Assembly: GCF_035984415.1 (NCBI RefSeq)
Contig: NZ_CP130720.1
Coordinates: 7,440,001-7,504,000, forward strand
DNA from: Streptomyces sp. NBC_01296
GTDB taxonomy: Bacteria; Actinomycetota; Actinomycetes; Streptomycetales; Streptomycetaceae
Length of the DNA: 64,000 bases
Direction of reading: 5' to 3'
Shown: one piece after another, positions 17,078 through 26,877 of the stretch
Numbering within the stretch: position 1 is the first letter of the stretch
Layout: every line of letters begins with the position of its first letter
Made by a program: the position numbers and the translations under genes
Notes under the pieces: generated by a model
What the model was told of the DNA's origin: nothing
Databases searched by the model: none
What the model saw: the letters and a program-made list of their open reading frames with translations, nothing else

Positions 17078-19258
17078 TCAGCTGCTCGCGGCAGGCCCGC
17101 CGTCCGTGCGCAGGGCCAGCAGCAGGGCGATGTCGTCCGGCCGGTCCGCGGAGTTCCCGGCCTCGCCCACCAGCAGGTCGGCCGCCTCCGTCAGCGGCGA
17201 CGGCCGGGCCGCGGCCAGCGCCGCCCGCAGCCGCTCCACGCCGAGGTCGATGTCCTCCCCGGCCTCCTCGACCAGCCCGTCCGTGTACAGGGCGAGCACC
17301 GAGCCCCGTGCCAGCCGCAGCTCCGTCACCGGGTACGCGGCGTCCACGTCGATGCCGAGCACCACCCCGCCCGGCAGGTCCAGCACCTCCGCCCGCCCGT
17401 CCGCGTGGCGCAGCAGCGGCTGCGGGTGCCCGGCCCGGACGGCCCGCGCCCGGCCCGAAGCCGGATCGAGCAGGACGTAGCAGCAACTGGCGAACTGGCC
17501 GGGGTCCAGGTCGATCAGCAGCCGGTTGGTGCCCGCCATCACCTGCTCCGGCGGACTGCCGCCGAGCGTGAAGGCCCGTACGGCGCTGCGCAGCTGGCCC
17601 ATGGTCGCGGCCGCCGCCACCCCGTGGCCCTGGACGTCCCCGATGACCAGGGCCAGGACGCCCTCGCTCGTCTCGATCACGTCGTACCAGTCGCCGCCCA
17701 CGTCCATGCCCTGGGTGCCGGGCAGATAGCGGGCCACGGTCTCCACGTGCCCGCCCACCGGCAGCCGGTGCGGCAGCAGCGCCGCCTGCAGTCCGCGGGC
17801 CAGCGCCGCCTCGGAGTCGTAGCGCTGCGCCCGCTCCAGGGCCTGCGCGATCAGCCCGGCCAGCGCGGTCAGCACCGTGCGCTCCTCCGGGCTGAACCCG
17901 CGCGGCGCGTCGAAGCCGAGGATGCACGAGCCCACCGGCCGGCCCGAGGCGATCAGCGGCAGGAACGCGCGGGCCCCTATGTGGGCGTCCAGCGGGATCC
18001 CCGGATACGCGGCGGCCAGGTGCTCCATCGACTCGAAGAACATCGGCCGGCCCGTGGTCAGCGTCTCCACGCCCGGCAGCCGGACATCGAGCGCCACTCC
18101 GTCGAACCGGTCGAGGAAGCCCTGCGGGAAGCCCGTCTCCCACGCCAGGTGCAGATGCCGCTCGTTGAGCAGGTAGATCGCCAGCTGGCGGCCGCCGAAA
18201 GCCGGCAGCAGCTCCTGGGTGACCACCGCCGACACCTGGCGGGCCGTGACCGCTTCCGTCAGCGCGATCGCCAGGGCCACCGGCCGGTACAGCGCCGAGG
18301 CCCGGTCGGCCGGCGAACCCGGCCCCGCGCCCGACCGGACCATGGGCCCGGGCGCGTAGACGGGCGGATCGGCAGCGCCTATCGTCACGGTCACCCCGTC
18401 CGGGCCCGGGTACAGGTCCACCGTCACCCAGTCCCCGTCCGGCTGCCGGCCGCGCCGGGCCGGGAAGCGCACCGGCTCGCCGGACATGAACACCCCGCGG
18501 AAGTGGTCCTCGTACGCGGGCTGCCCGAGCCAGGGCACCGCCTCCCACACCACCCGCCCGCGCAGCTCCGCCGGATCCATGCCCAGCAGACGTGCTGCGG
18601 AGTGGTTGACGTAGCGGATCCTGCCCTGTCGGTCCACGGAGAGCACCGACAGCGTGAGCCGCTCCACCGCCTCGCGCGCACCCTGCGCCGTGTCCGGCGG
18701 CGGTACGCACACCGGATCGCCCTTCCAGAGCACCGGTTGCCCGGTCGCGGTGAGTGCGGCGAGCCCGTCGGCCAGCCCGTCCGCGGCGGAGCGCAGCCGC
18801 TCCCGGTCGGCGGCGTCGACCGGGGCACCGGGGGTCGCGGGGCGCAGGACGAACAGCACCCCGAACCGTTCGGCCCCGGCCATGACGGGCTCGTAGAGCG
18901 AGCCGAAGGGGAACGGCAGCCCGGCCATCATCTGCGGGAAGCGCTGCATGGCCGTGTCCGCGTCGGGCAGGTGCACCGACTGGCCGGAGCGGTAGGCCTC
19001 GGCGACCGGGTACGGGCGGTTCACGTGCATCCGCCACCACGGGCGGAACAGCTTCCCGGGCAGGCCCATGAGCACGGCGAGCAGCAACGGTCCCTCGGGG
19101 CCGGAGCGCAGGTAGATGCCGCCCGCAAACCCGCCAACGGCCTGCACCGCATCGACGCAGGCCCGTGCGAGCACGCGGGCCGTGGCGTCGGTGGCGGGGC
19201 CGCTGTCCGCTCTCGCCGTCACACAGTCAGCATGCGCCCCCGACGCCGGACGCTGCAT
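17078..19258 (-). CDS. SpoIIE-type PP2C phosphatase with GAF and PAS sensor domains
   Basis: Multidomain signalling phosphatase of 726 residues, no membrane helix. Order: GAF-like domain (about 35-165), PAS domain (about 205-285, with RIRYVNHSAARLLGMDPAEL), second GAF (about 320-470), PP2C/SpoIIE catalytic domain (about 490-720). Metal-binding signatures GGDWYDV, IGDVQGHG, YTDGLVE and RPDDIALLL are intact. Such proteins dephosphorylate anti-anti-sigma factors in streptomycetes; no anti-sigma factor gene is adjacent. ATG 19258 overlaps the end of the upstream MFS gene by 32 bases; the in-frame GTG at 19222 avoids this and is an equal candidate. Confidence 0.9.
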   Translation of the reverse strand: MQRPASGAHADCVTARADSGPATDATARVLARACVDAVQAVGGFAGGIYLRSGPEGPLLLAVLMGLPGKLFRPWWRMHVNRPYPVAEAYRSGQSVHLPDADTAMQRFPQMMAGLPFPFGSLYEPVMAGAERFGVLFVLRPATPGAPVDAADRERLRSAADGLADGLAALTATGQPVLWKGDPVCVPPPDTAQGAREAVERLTLSVLSVDRQGRIRYVNHSAARLLGMDPAELRGRVVWEAVPWLGQPAYEDHFRGVFMSGEPVRFPARRGRQPDGDWVTVDLYPGPDGVTVTIGAADPPVYAPGPMVRSGAGPGSPADRASALYRPVALAIALTEAVTARQVSAVVTQELLPAFGGRQLAIYLLNERHLHLAWETGFPQGFLDRFDGVALDVRLPGVETLTTGRPMFFESMEHLAAAYPGIPLDAHIGARAFLPLIASGRPVGSCILGFDAPRGFSPEERTVLTALAGLIAQALERAQRYDSEAALARGLQAALLPHRLPVGGHVETVARYLPGTQGMDVGGDWYDVIETSEGVLALVIGDVQGHGVAAAATMGQLRSAVRAFTLGGSPPEQVMAGTNRLLIDLDPGQFASCCYVLLDPASGRARAVRAGHPQPLLRHADGRAEVLDLPGGVVLGIDVDAAYPVTELRLARGSVLALYTDGLVEEAGEDIDLGVERLRAALAAARPSPLTEAADLLVGEAGNSADRPDDIALLLALRTDGGPAASS

Positions 19259-20822
19259 CCCGGCGCCCGCGCCCCGCGCCCCGGCGGGTGCCCCCGCCGT
19301 CCCGGTAGCCGGCCACCACCGCGAGCGCCGCCAGCAGCAGCACGCAGGCCACCGTGCGCAGCGCGACCCCCATCGCGTCCGTGAAGGCGCCGATCTGCGC
19401 CGGATCCTGCGGATCGCCGTGGAACCGGGAGGCCAGCACCGTGCCGACCACCGCCACCCCCAGCGCCGCGCCGATCTCCCGGGCCGCGGTGTTCAGCCCG
19501 GAGCCCAGCCCGGCCTGGTGCGCGGGCAGCTCCGCGACCACCGTCAGGGTCAGCGACGGCGCGCACAGGCCCGTTCCGACCGACAGCACCAGCAGGTAGC
19601 AGGCGTACAGCGCGTACGGGGTGCCCGCGTCGGCGGTGGAGACCAGCAGCAGCCCGGCCCCGATCAGGCCCAGCCCGATGCCGACCGGCAGCCGCGGCCC
19701 GGTCCGCTCCGCGAGCCGCGCGCCCAGCTTCGGCACGACCGCCATGCCGACGGTGAGCGGGATGATCGCCAGGCCCGTCCGGGCGGGCGAGAAGCCCTTC
19801 GCGTACTGGAGGTACTGGGCGTTGACGAAGAAGAGGGAGAAGAGCCCGAAGAACGCGGCGCCGATGCCGAGCGATCCGGCGCGCAGCTTGCGCGAGGCGA
19901 AGATCCGCGGGTCCAGCAGCGGCCGCGCGGCGCGCAGCGCGTGGCCGGTGAAGGCTGCGAGCAGCGCGGCGCCGGCGCCGAAGGCGATCAGCACCGTCGC
20001 CGAGGTCCAGCCGTACGAGGGCCCCTCGATGATCCCGTAGACGACCGCGAGGAGCGCCGCGGCCAGCAGCAGCGCGCCGAACGGGTCGACGGAGGCGTCG
20101 GCGCGGGCCGGGGTGCGCGGGACCGTACGGGCGACGGCGAGTGCGAGCAGCGCGCCGAGCGGGACGACGGCCCAGAACAGTGCCCGCCAGGTCAGGTACT
20201 CCCCGGCCAGTCCGCCCCCGACGTTGCCCGCCAGGCCCCCGAGGCCGGCGGCCAGCGTCCAGGTGGCCAGCGCCTGGCCGCGGCGCTCGGGCGGGCTCAG
20301 GTGGATCAGGACGGACATGGTGGCGGGCATGATCAGCGCCGCGCCGGCCCCGCACAGACCGCGCCCGGCGATGAGCACCGCCGGGGTCGCGGCGAGCGCG
20401 CTGACCGCCCCGCCCGCGGCGAACAGGGCGAGCCCGGCCAGCAGGGCGCCCTTGCGGCCGTACCGGTCGCCGAGCGCACCGGCCGGGATCAGCAGCGCGG
20501 CGAAGACGATGACGTAGGCGTCGACCGCCCAGACCAGCTGGCCGGGGGTCGGGTGCAAGGCGGACGCGGCGAGCTGCGGGATCAGCAGGTTGACGGCGGC
20601 GACCATGGCCTGCGCGACCAGGACGCAGGCGCACAGGACGAGCAGCGCGGGCCGGGTGAGGGCGGCGACGGGCGCCGGGGCGGACGGATCGGCGGACGGA
20701 TCGGCGGCGGGATCGGCGGCGGGATGGGTGGCATCCCGTTCGCGGGCAGGGCGGAGCACGGCTCCTCCTCGGAGTCGGTGACGGTGAGTGGTGTGGGGGA
20801 GGGGGAGCGCGGTCGGCGTCAT
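19227..20822 (-). CDS. MFS drug-efflux transporter, DHA2 (14-helix) type
   Basis: Proton-driven exporter of 531 residues with about 14 helices. Motif A (GDRYGRKGALL) follows helix 2 and GRGLCGAGAALIMPATMSVL matches the antiporter motif of the EmrB/QacA group. The N-terminal 45 residues are polar and contain the short repeat DPSADPSA. The gene is divergent from a LysR regulator across 63 bases that contain a TGCA inverted repeat, so that regulator probably controls it. The SpoIIE-type gene follows on the same strand. Confidence 0.87.
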   Translation of the reverse strand: MTPTALPLPHTTHRHRLRGGAVLRPARERDATHPAADPAADPSADPSAPAPVAALTRPALLVLCACVLVAQAMVAAVNLLIPQLAASALHPTPGQLVWAVDAYVIVFAALLIPAGALGDRYGRKGALLAGLALFAAGGAVSALAATPAVLIAGRGLCGAGAALIMPATMSVLIHLSPPERRGQALATWTLAAGLGGLAGNVGGGLAGEYLTWRALFWAVVPLGALLALAVARTVPRTPARADASVDPFGALLLAAALLAVVYGIIEGPSYGWTSATVLIAFGAGAALLAAFTGHALRAARPLLDPRIFASRKLRAGSLGIGAAFFGLFSLFFVNAQYLQYAKGFSPARTGLAIIPLTVGMAVVPKLGARLAERTGPRLPVGIGLGLIGAGLLLVSTADAGTPYALYACYLLVLSVGTGLCAPSLTLTVVAELPAHQAGLGSGLNTAAREIGAALGVAVVGTVLASRFHGDPQDPAQIGAFTDAMGVALRTVACVLLLAALAVVAGYRDGGGTRRGAGRGRRDAASGVGGAC

Positions 20823-20864
20823 CCCCTGTGTCTCACCGTAGAGTTGGGGTGACCTGCTTTCCAG

Positions 20865-20877
20865 TGCAAGTTATGCA
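20865..20877 (+). promoter_or_regulatory. LysR box candidate
   Basis: TGCA-AGTTA-TGCA, an interrupted dyad of the T-N11-A type, lies in the 63-base region between the divergent MFS and LysR genes, only 9 bases before the LysR start. This is consistent with autoregulation. Confidence 0.5.
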
Positions 20878-20885
20878 AGGGATGA

Positions 20886-21818
20886 ATGCGTGTGACGCAA
20901 TCCGGGCTGGACCTCAATCTCCTCGTCGCCCTGGACGTCCTCCTGGAGGAGTCGAGCGTGTCCCGCGCGGCCGCCCGCCTGCACCTCTCCGAGCCCGCCA
21001 TGAGCCGCACCCTCGGCCGGATCCGCAAGGCCCTCGGCGACCCGGTGCTGGTCCGCGCCGGGCGGGCCATGGTCCCGACCCCGCACGCCCTCGCCGTCCA
21101 CGGCGAGGTCCGGGCCGTCGTGGAACGGGCCCGGGCCCTCTTCCTGACGGGCGGACAGGTCGACCTCCCTACCCTGACCCGCACCTTCACCGTGCTGGCC
21201 CACGACGCCTTCGCCGCCACCTTCGGGGCCACGCTCTTCTCCCGGGTGGCGAAGGAGGCGCCCGGCGTCCGGCTGCGCTTCCTGTCGGAGAGCCACGTGG
21301 ACGTCCCGGCCCTGCGCGAGGGCATCGCCGACCTCGAACTCGGCGTCGTGGACAGCCGGTCCCCCGAGGTGCGCGTCGAGCACCTCTTCGACGAGCACAT
21401 GATGGGCGTCGCCCGGGCCGGCCACCCGCTGCTGCGGGGCCGGATCACCCCGCGCCGGTTCGCCGCGGCCGAGCACCTCATCGTCTCCCGGCGCGGCAGG
21501 CTGGAGGGCCCGGTGGACGCGGCCCTCGCCGTACAGGGGCTGTCCCGGCGGGTGGTGGGCAGCGTCGGCTCCTACCCCGCGTCCCTGTTCATCCTGCGCG
21601 AGAGCGACCTCGTCGGCCTGATCGCCTCCCAGGCCGCGCCGCTCGCCGCCGAGCTGGGGCTGGAAGCCTTCGAGATCCCGCTCGACCTGCCGACCCTGCC
21701 GTTCGGCATCGCCTGGCACCCGCGCCACGACGCCGACCCGGCCCACGCGTGGCTGCGCGGCTGCGCCCGCGAACTGCTCCCGGAGGTCGCCGGACACCCC
21801 GTACGCCGTACGCACTGA
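20886..21818 (+). CDS. LysR-family regulator
   Basis: 310-residue activator or repressor. The winged helix (residues 9-67) holds LLVALDVLLEESSVSRAAARLHLSEPAMSRTLGRIR, closest in style to the NodD/NahR branch, followed by a periplasmic-binding-like effector domain (about 95-300). The effector is unknown. It sits back to back with the MFS exporter and probably controls it. The start at 20886 is the first in-frame codon after the LysR box; its ribosome-binding site is weak (AAGGGATGA). Confidence 0.86.
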   Translation: MRVTQSGLDLNLLVALDVLLEESSVSRAAARLHLSEPAMSRTLGRIRKALGDPVLVRAGRAMVPTPHALAVHGEVRAVVERARALFLTGGQVDLPTLTRTFTVLAHDAFAATFGATLFSRVAKEAPGVRLRFLSESHVDVPALREGIADLELGVVDSRSPEVRVEHLFDEHMMGVARAGHPLLRGRITPRRFAAAEHLIVSRRGRLEGPVDAALAVQGLSRRVVGSVGSYPASLFILRESDLVGLIASQAAPLAAELGLEAFEIPLDLPTLPFGIAWHPRHDADPAHAWLRGCARELLPEVAGHPVRRTH

Positions 21819-21924
21819 CCCGAACGCCTCCCCCGTCCGGGGGACGGGCCGCCGCACAGGCCCTCGCCGGCCGCGCTCCGGGGCACGATACGCACGCGTC
21901 CCACCCCGCCACGGAAGGCAGAGC

Positions 21925-22848
21925 ATGCGGTTCCAGTACGACAGCATCGGCGAGCGGTTCGTGGAGTCGAAGACCACGGCGGCCTTCTCGGCGGCCGACA
22001 CCCACACCCTGCTCGGGGCGCTCGACGCGCTCGGCGGGGTGCGCGGGCTCGACACCCTCGACCTGGCCTGCGGATACGGCTACAACACGCGGCTGCTGGC
22101 CCGCGGCGGGGCCCGCCGGGCCGTCGGCGTGGACATCTCGGAGGAGATGATCCGGCTGGCCCGCGCGCACGGGGTGATCGGCGCCGACGGTGTGGGCGCG
22201 TTGGAAGGTGCAGTGGGCGCAGTACTCCCGGTTCGCGGGGCGGGCGCGGTGGCCGCCACGGGAGCGGCCGCCGACACCGGGGCGGCCCGCGGCGCGGCCG
22301 CACGTGCCGAGGGGGCACCCGTCGAGGCGGCACCGGTGGAAGCCGCGCCCGCGCAAGCCGCGCCCGTCGAAGCCGCGTCGATCGAGTACCTGGTCGCCGA
22401 CGCCGCCAAGCTGCCGCAGATGGGCCCCTTCGACCTGGCCACCGCCGTGTACCTGTTCAACTACGCCACCGACCGGTCCGCCCTGCACGCCATGTTCCGG
22501 TCCATCCGGGCCAACCTGCGCGACGGCGGCCGGCTGCTGGCCATCGTGCCCAACGCCGGCGCGTACCCGAACGTCGACTGGTCGCCGTACGGGGTGCGGA
22601 TCGTCGACCGCGTCCACGAAGGCGACGCGCCGCTGCTGAAGGCGCAGTTCCTGACCCAGCCCCCGGCCGACTTCGAGTTCCGGGAGTGGGCGCACTCCGA
22701 CTTCGCCGAGGCCGCCGTCGAGGCGGGCTTCTCCACGGTCGGCTGGCAGCCCAACCGGACCCCGCCCGCCGACGGCGCACGCGACGAGGCGTACTGGACC
22801 GCCTACCGCGCCTGGCCGATCAGCTCGCTGATGACCTGCACGGCGTGA
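21925..22848 (+). CDS. Class I SAM methyltransferase with alanine-rich insertion
   Basis: 307-residue methyltransferase. Motif I is LDTLDLACGYGYNTRLLARGG (about residues 40-60), the acidic loop VGVDISEEMI follows, and later motifs are IEYLVADAAKLP and FDLATAVYLFNYA. Between the second beta strand and the DAA motif there are about 65 residues (87-152) of low complexity, nearly all Ala, Gly, Val, Pro and Glu, ending in repeated APVEA units. The core fold does not need this segment. The substrate is unknown; toxin-like or ubiquinone-type methyltransferases resemble it. The start has GGAAGG 9 bases upstream. Confidence 0.85.
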   Translation: MRFQYDSIGERFVESKTTAAFSAADTHTLLGALDALGGVRGLDTLDLACGYGYNTRLLARGGARRAVGVDISEEMIRLARAHGVIGADGVGALEGAVGAVLPVRGAGAVAATGAAADTGAARGAAARAEGAPVEAAPVEAAPAQAAPVEAASIEYLVADAAKLPQMGPFDLATAVYLFNYATDRSALHAMFRSIRANLRDGGRLLAIVPNAGAYPNVDWSPYGVRIVDRVHEGDAPLLKAQFLTQPPADFEFREWAHSDFAEAAVEAGFSTVGWQPNRTPPADGARDEAYWTAYRAWPISSLMTCTA

Positions 22849-22866
22849 CGGCCCACCCGGCGGCCG

Positions 22867-23775
22867 TCACTCGTCGGCGGCCGACCTGATCAGCTCCACG
22901 ATCCGGTCCCGGGCCGCCCGCCCCTCCGGCACCGGCAGCAGCGGGTACCCGTGCGGCAGCCCCGGCTCCTCGTGGAACTCCACCTCCACCCCGTCCGCAC
23001 GGGCCCGGCGCAGCAGCTCCCGGCTGTCGGTGGTGAGCACGTCCCGGGTGCCGGTGAACACCGTCAGCGGCGCCAGCCCCGCGAACGAGCCGTGCAGGGG
23101 GCTCACCCGCGGATCGTCGGTGGCCAGGGTGCCCGCGTACAGCCGGCCCGCCTCCAGCAGCCCCGGCCGCGCCTGCACCGGGTCGGCGGCCTCGATGGCC
23201 GCCTGGTCGGGGTGGCTCATGGTGAGGTCCAGCCAGGGCGATATCAGTACGATCCGCGACGGCTGCGCCCCCGTACGGTCGCGCAGCCGCTGGGCGGCGG
23301 CCAGCGCCATCCCGGCTCCCGCCGCGTCCCCGATGAGCACGGTACCGCCGGCTCCGCCGCTCGCGATCAACCCGCTGAGCAGGTCCGCGGCCACCGGAAC
23401 CGTCCGGTCCGCGGTCCCGCGCGGGGCCAGTATGTACGCCGGTACGACGACGCGCGCCTGCGCCTCGGTGACCAGGGTCCGGATCAACGACCAGTGCGGC
23501 CGGACCAGCTCGTTGATGTACCCGCCGCCGTGCACGTACAGCACCTGGGCCGCGGGCTCGACCCCGCGAGGCGACGCGTCGTACACCGGCCAGGCACCGA
23601 CGAAGGTGCGGGAGACCTCGGCGACCCGGCCCAGCGAGCGCGGCGGCAGGTGCGACGCCGGCCGGCGGGCCGACTCGGCCACCCGCGCGCGTACCGCCTC
23701 GGCACTCGCGAACCGTCTTCGCCGACCCGCCGCGATCAGCGCGACCGACAGCGCTCTGCTGCGCAGACTCGGCAC
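22867..23775 (-). CDS. Alpha/beta hydrolase of the HSL type lacking the catalytic serine
   Basis: 302-residue hydrolase fold. The oxyanion motif YVHGGGYI, catalytic Asp region FTGTRDVL and catalytic His region GLPHGYP are all present, but the nucleophile motif GDSAG reads GDAAG: codon 151 is GCG (Ala, at 23325-23323). A single base change from TCG would explain it. The protein may be inactive, or a binding protein. I chose GTG 23775 because GGAGG lies 8 bases upstream; GTG 23784 has no suitable site. No lipid or antibiotic genes adjoin it. Confidence 0.82.
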   Translation of the reverse strand: MPSLRSRALSVALIAAGRRRRFASAEAVRARVAESARRPASHLPPRSLGRVAEVSRTFVGAWPVYDASPRGVEPAAQVLYVHGGGYINELVRPHWSLIRTLVTEAQARVVVPAYILAPRGTADRTVPVAADLLSGLIASGGAGGTVLIGDAAGAGMALAAAQRLRDRTGAQPSRIVLISPWLDLTMSHPDQAAIEAADPVQARPGLLEAGRLYAGTLATDDPRVSPLHGSFAGLAPLTVFTGTRDVLTTDSRELLRRARADGVEVEFHEEPGLPHGYPLLPVPEGRAARDRIVELIRSAADE

Positions 23776-23990
23776 GCCCCTCACCTCCCCATTCCCTGCC
23801 CCGGCCGCGGGCCCCTGCCCAGGCCACAGCCCTTCACGGGAGGAGCATAGGCGTGAAGCTGGGCTGTCGACCCGCTTAAGAAATCCTCGATGGACTGATC
23901 ACCTCCGCGCTCGGCAGATTGGTCCTTGTCGATACGTCGCACCCGACCCCGTGGTTGCAACGTCCCCTCCGCATGCCTGGAGCCACTCCC

Positions 23991-25019
23991 ATGAAGGCAC
24001 TCGTCAAGCACAAGGCCGAGCCCGGGCTGTGGCTCATGGACGTACCGGAGCCCGAGTACGGCCCCGGCGACGTGCTGATCAAGGTGCTGCGCACCGGCAT
24101 CTGCGGTACGGACCTGCACATCCGCTCCTGGGACGGCTGGGCGCAGGGCGCGGTCAAGACCCCGCTCGTGCTCGGCCACGAGTTCGTGGGCGAGGTCGCC
24201 GCCGTCGGCGCTGACGTCCAGGACATCGAGACCGGCGCGCTCGTCAGCGGCGAGGGCCACCTGGTGTGCGGCAAGTGCCGCAACTGCCTGGCCGGGCGCC
24301 GCCACCTGTGCCGCAGCACGGTCGGCCTCGGCGTCGGGCGCGACGGCGCCTTCGCCGAGTACGTCGTCCTGCCCGCGCAGAACGTGTGGGTGCACCGGAC
24401 CGCCGTGGACCTGGACGTGGCGGCGATCTTCGACCCGTTCGGCAACGCCGTCCACACGGCGCTCTCGTTCCCGCTGGTCGGCGAGGACGTACTGATCACC
24501 GGCGCGGGCCCGATCGGGATCATGGCGGCGGCCGTGGCCAAGCACGCCGGTGCGCGCAACGTCGTCATCACCGACGTCAGCCCCGAGCGCCTCGAGATCG
24601 CCCGCAAGGCCGGCGCCACGCTCGCGCTCGACGTCTCGAAGGCGACGATCGCCGACGCGCAGGCGCGTCTGGGCCTGCGCGAGGGCTTCGACATCGGCCT
24701 GGAGATGTCCGGCCGTGGCGAGGCCATGCGCGACATGATCGACAACATGACGCACGGCGGCCGGATCGCCATGCTGGGCCTGCCCGCGCAGGAGTTCCCG
24801 GTGGACTGGGCGAAGGTCGTCACCTCGATGATCACGATCAAGGGCATCTACGGCCGCGAGATGTTCGAGACCTGGTACGCGATGACGGTGCTGCTGGAAG
24901 GCGGCCTGGACCTCAGCCCGGTCATCACCGGCCGCTACTCGCACCGTGACTTCGAGGCCGCGTTCGACGAGGCGGCCACCGCCCGCAGCGGCAAGATCAT
25001 CCTGGACTGGACGGCGTAA
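23991..25019 (+). CDS. tdh: L-threonine 3-dehydrogenase
   Basis: Zinc-dependent NAD dehydrogenase converting L-threonine to 2-amino-3-ketobutyrate. The 342-residue product has the catalytic zinc ligands in GICGTD and GHEFVG, the four structural-zinc cysteines in VCGKCRNCLAGRRHLC, and the cofactor loop GAGPIG near residue 170. Length matches E. coli Tdh. The open frame extends upstream to 23919, but ATG 23991 matches the family start, with GGAG about 10 bases before it. The kbl gene follows at 164 bases, so the pair converts threonine to glycine and acetyl-CoA. Confidence 0.95.
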   Translation: MKALVKHKAEPGLWLMDVPEPEYGPGDVLIKVLRTGICGTDLHIRSWDGWAQGAVKTPLVLGHEFVGEVAAVGADVQDIETGALVSGEGHLVCGKCRNCLAGRRHLCRSTVGLGVGRDGAFAEYVVLPAQNVWVHRTAVDLDVAAIFDPFGNAVHTALSFPLVGEDVLITGAGPIGIMAAAVAKHAGARNVVITDVSPERLEIARKAGATLALDVSKATIADAQARLGLREGFDIGLEMSGRGEAMRDMIDNMTHGGRIAMLGLPAQEFPVDWAKVVTSMITIKGIYGREMFETWYAMTVLLEGGLDLSPVITGRYSHRDFEAAFDEAATARSGKIILDWTA

Positions 25020-25183
25020 CGGCCCCCGGGCCGCGGCGAGCAGGGCGCGACCGCCCTCCTCGCCTCAGGTCCTCCTCGCCTCCGTCCCACCGAACCATCT
25101 CCCTCCGGCCGGGCCCCGCCCACCCTCCCCCCTCCGCGGGGCCCGGCCCCCTTCGTCCGCCGCACAAGGAGAAGCCGAAGCCC

Positions 25184-26392
<1,209 letters not shown>

Positions 26393-26442
26393 CCTGGCCT
26401 GGCCTTGCCTTGCCTTGCCTGACCTGACCTGACCTGACCTGC
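26393..26442 (+). repeat. Pentanucleotide CCTNN tandem repeat (10 units)
   Basis: Starts on the base after the kbl stop. Ten contiguous 5-mers: CCTGG twice, CCTTG three times, CCTGA four times, CCTGC once. The neighbouring identical units suggest stepwise slippage and point mutation. Confidence 0.9.
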
Positions 26443-26877
26443 GGCGGCTGGGGCGGGCTGCCTGGCCGGGCAGCCGGGCAGCCTGGCTGCGGGCGGGTCG
26501 GGCTGCGGCCTGTCCGGCCCGGCTGTCGCCGGCTCGCCTGTCCGGCCTGGCTGATGCCGGCCCGTCCGGCCTGGCCGACGGAGGCCGGTCTGACATGGCT
26601 CGCGCCGGCCTGTCCGGCCTGTCCGGCCTGTCCGGCCTGTCCGGCCTGGCTCGCGCCGGCTTGAGAGGCCTGGCTGGCGGCGGCCTGTCCGGCCTGAACG
26701 GCCTGCGTGATCGGCGGCCTTGGCAGGGTCTGACCGGCCTGGCTGATGCCGGTCCGCCTGTCCGGCCTGGCTGATGCCGGCCGGCTTGAGCGGTCCGGCT
26801 GGCGCCGGCCGGCCCGGCCCGTCCCGCCTGCGTGATCGGCGGGTCGGGCGGGCTGTGTCACCTGCGAGAATGGTGGG
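26443..26877. repeat. Degenerate GGCCTG-rich repeat region between kbl and LysR gene
   Basis: About 400 bases of low-complexity sequence built of variants of GGCCTGTCC and GGCTGATGCCGGC. Four perfect tandem GGCCTGTCC units occupy 26607-26642. Both strands are open in several frames (Gly-Gln-Ala repeats on the minus strand), but composition is that of the repeat, not of a gene. The promoter of the LysR gene must lie at its right edge. Confidence 0.8.
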
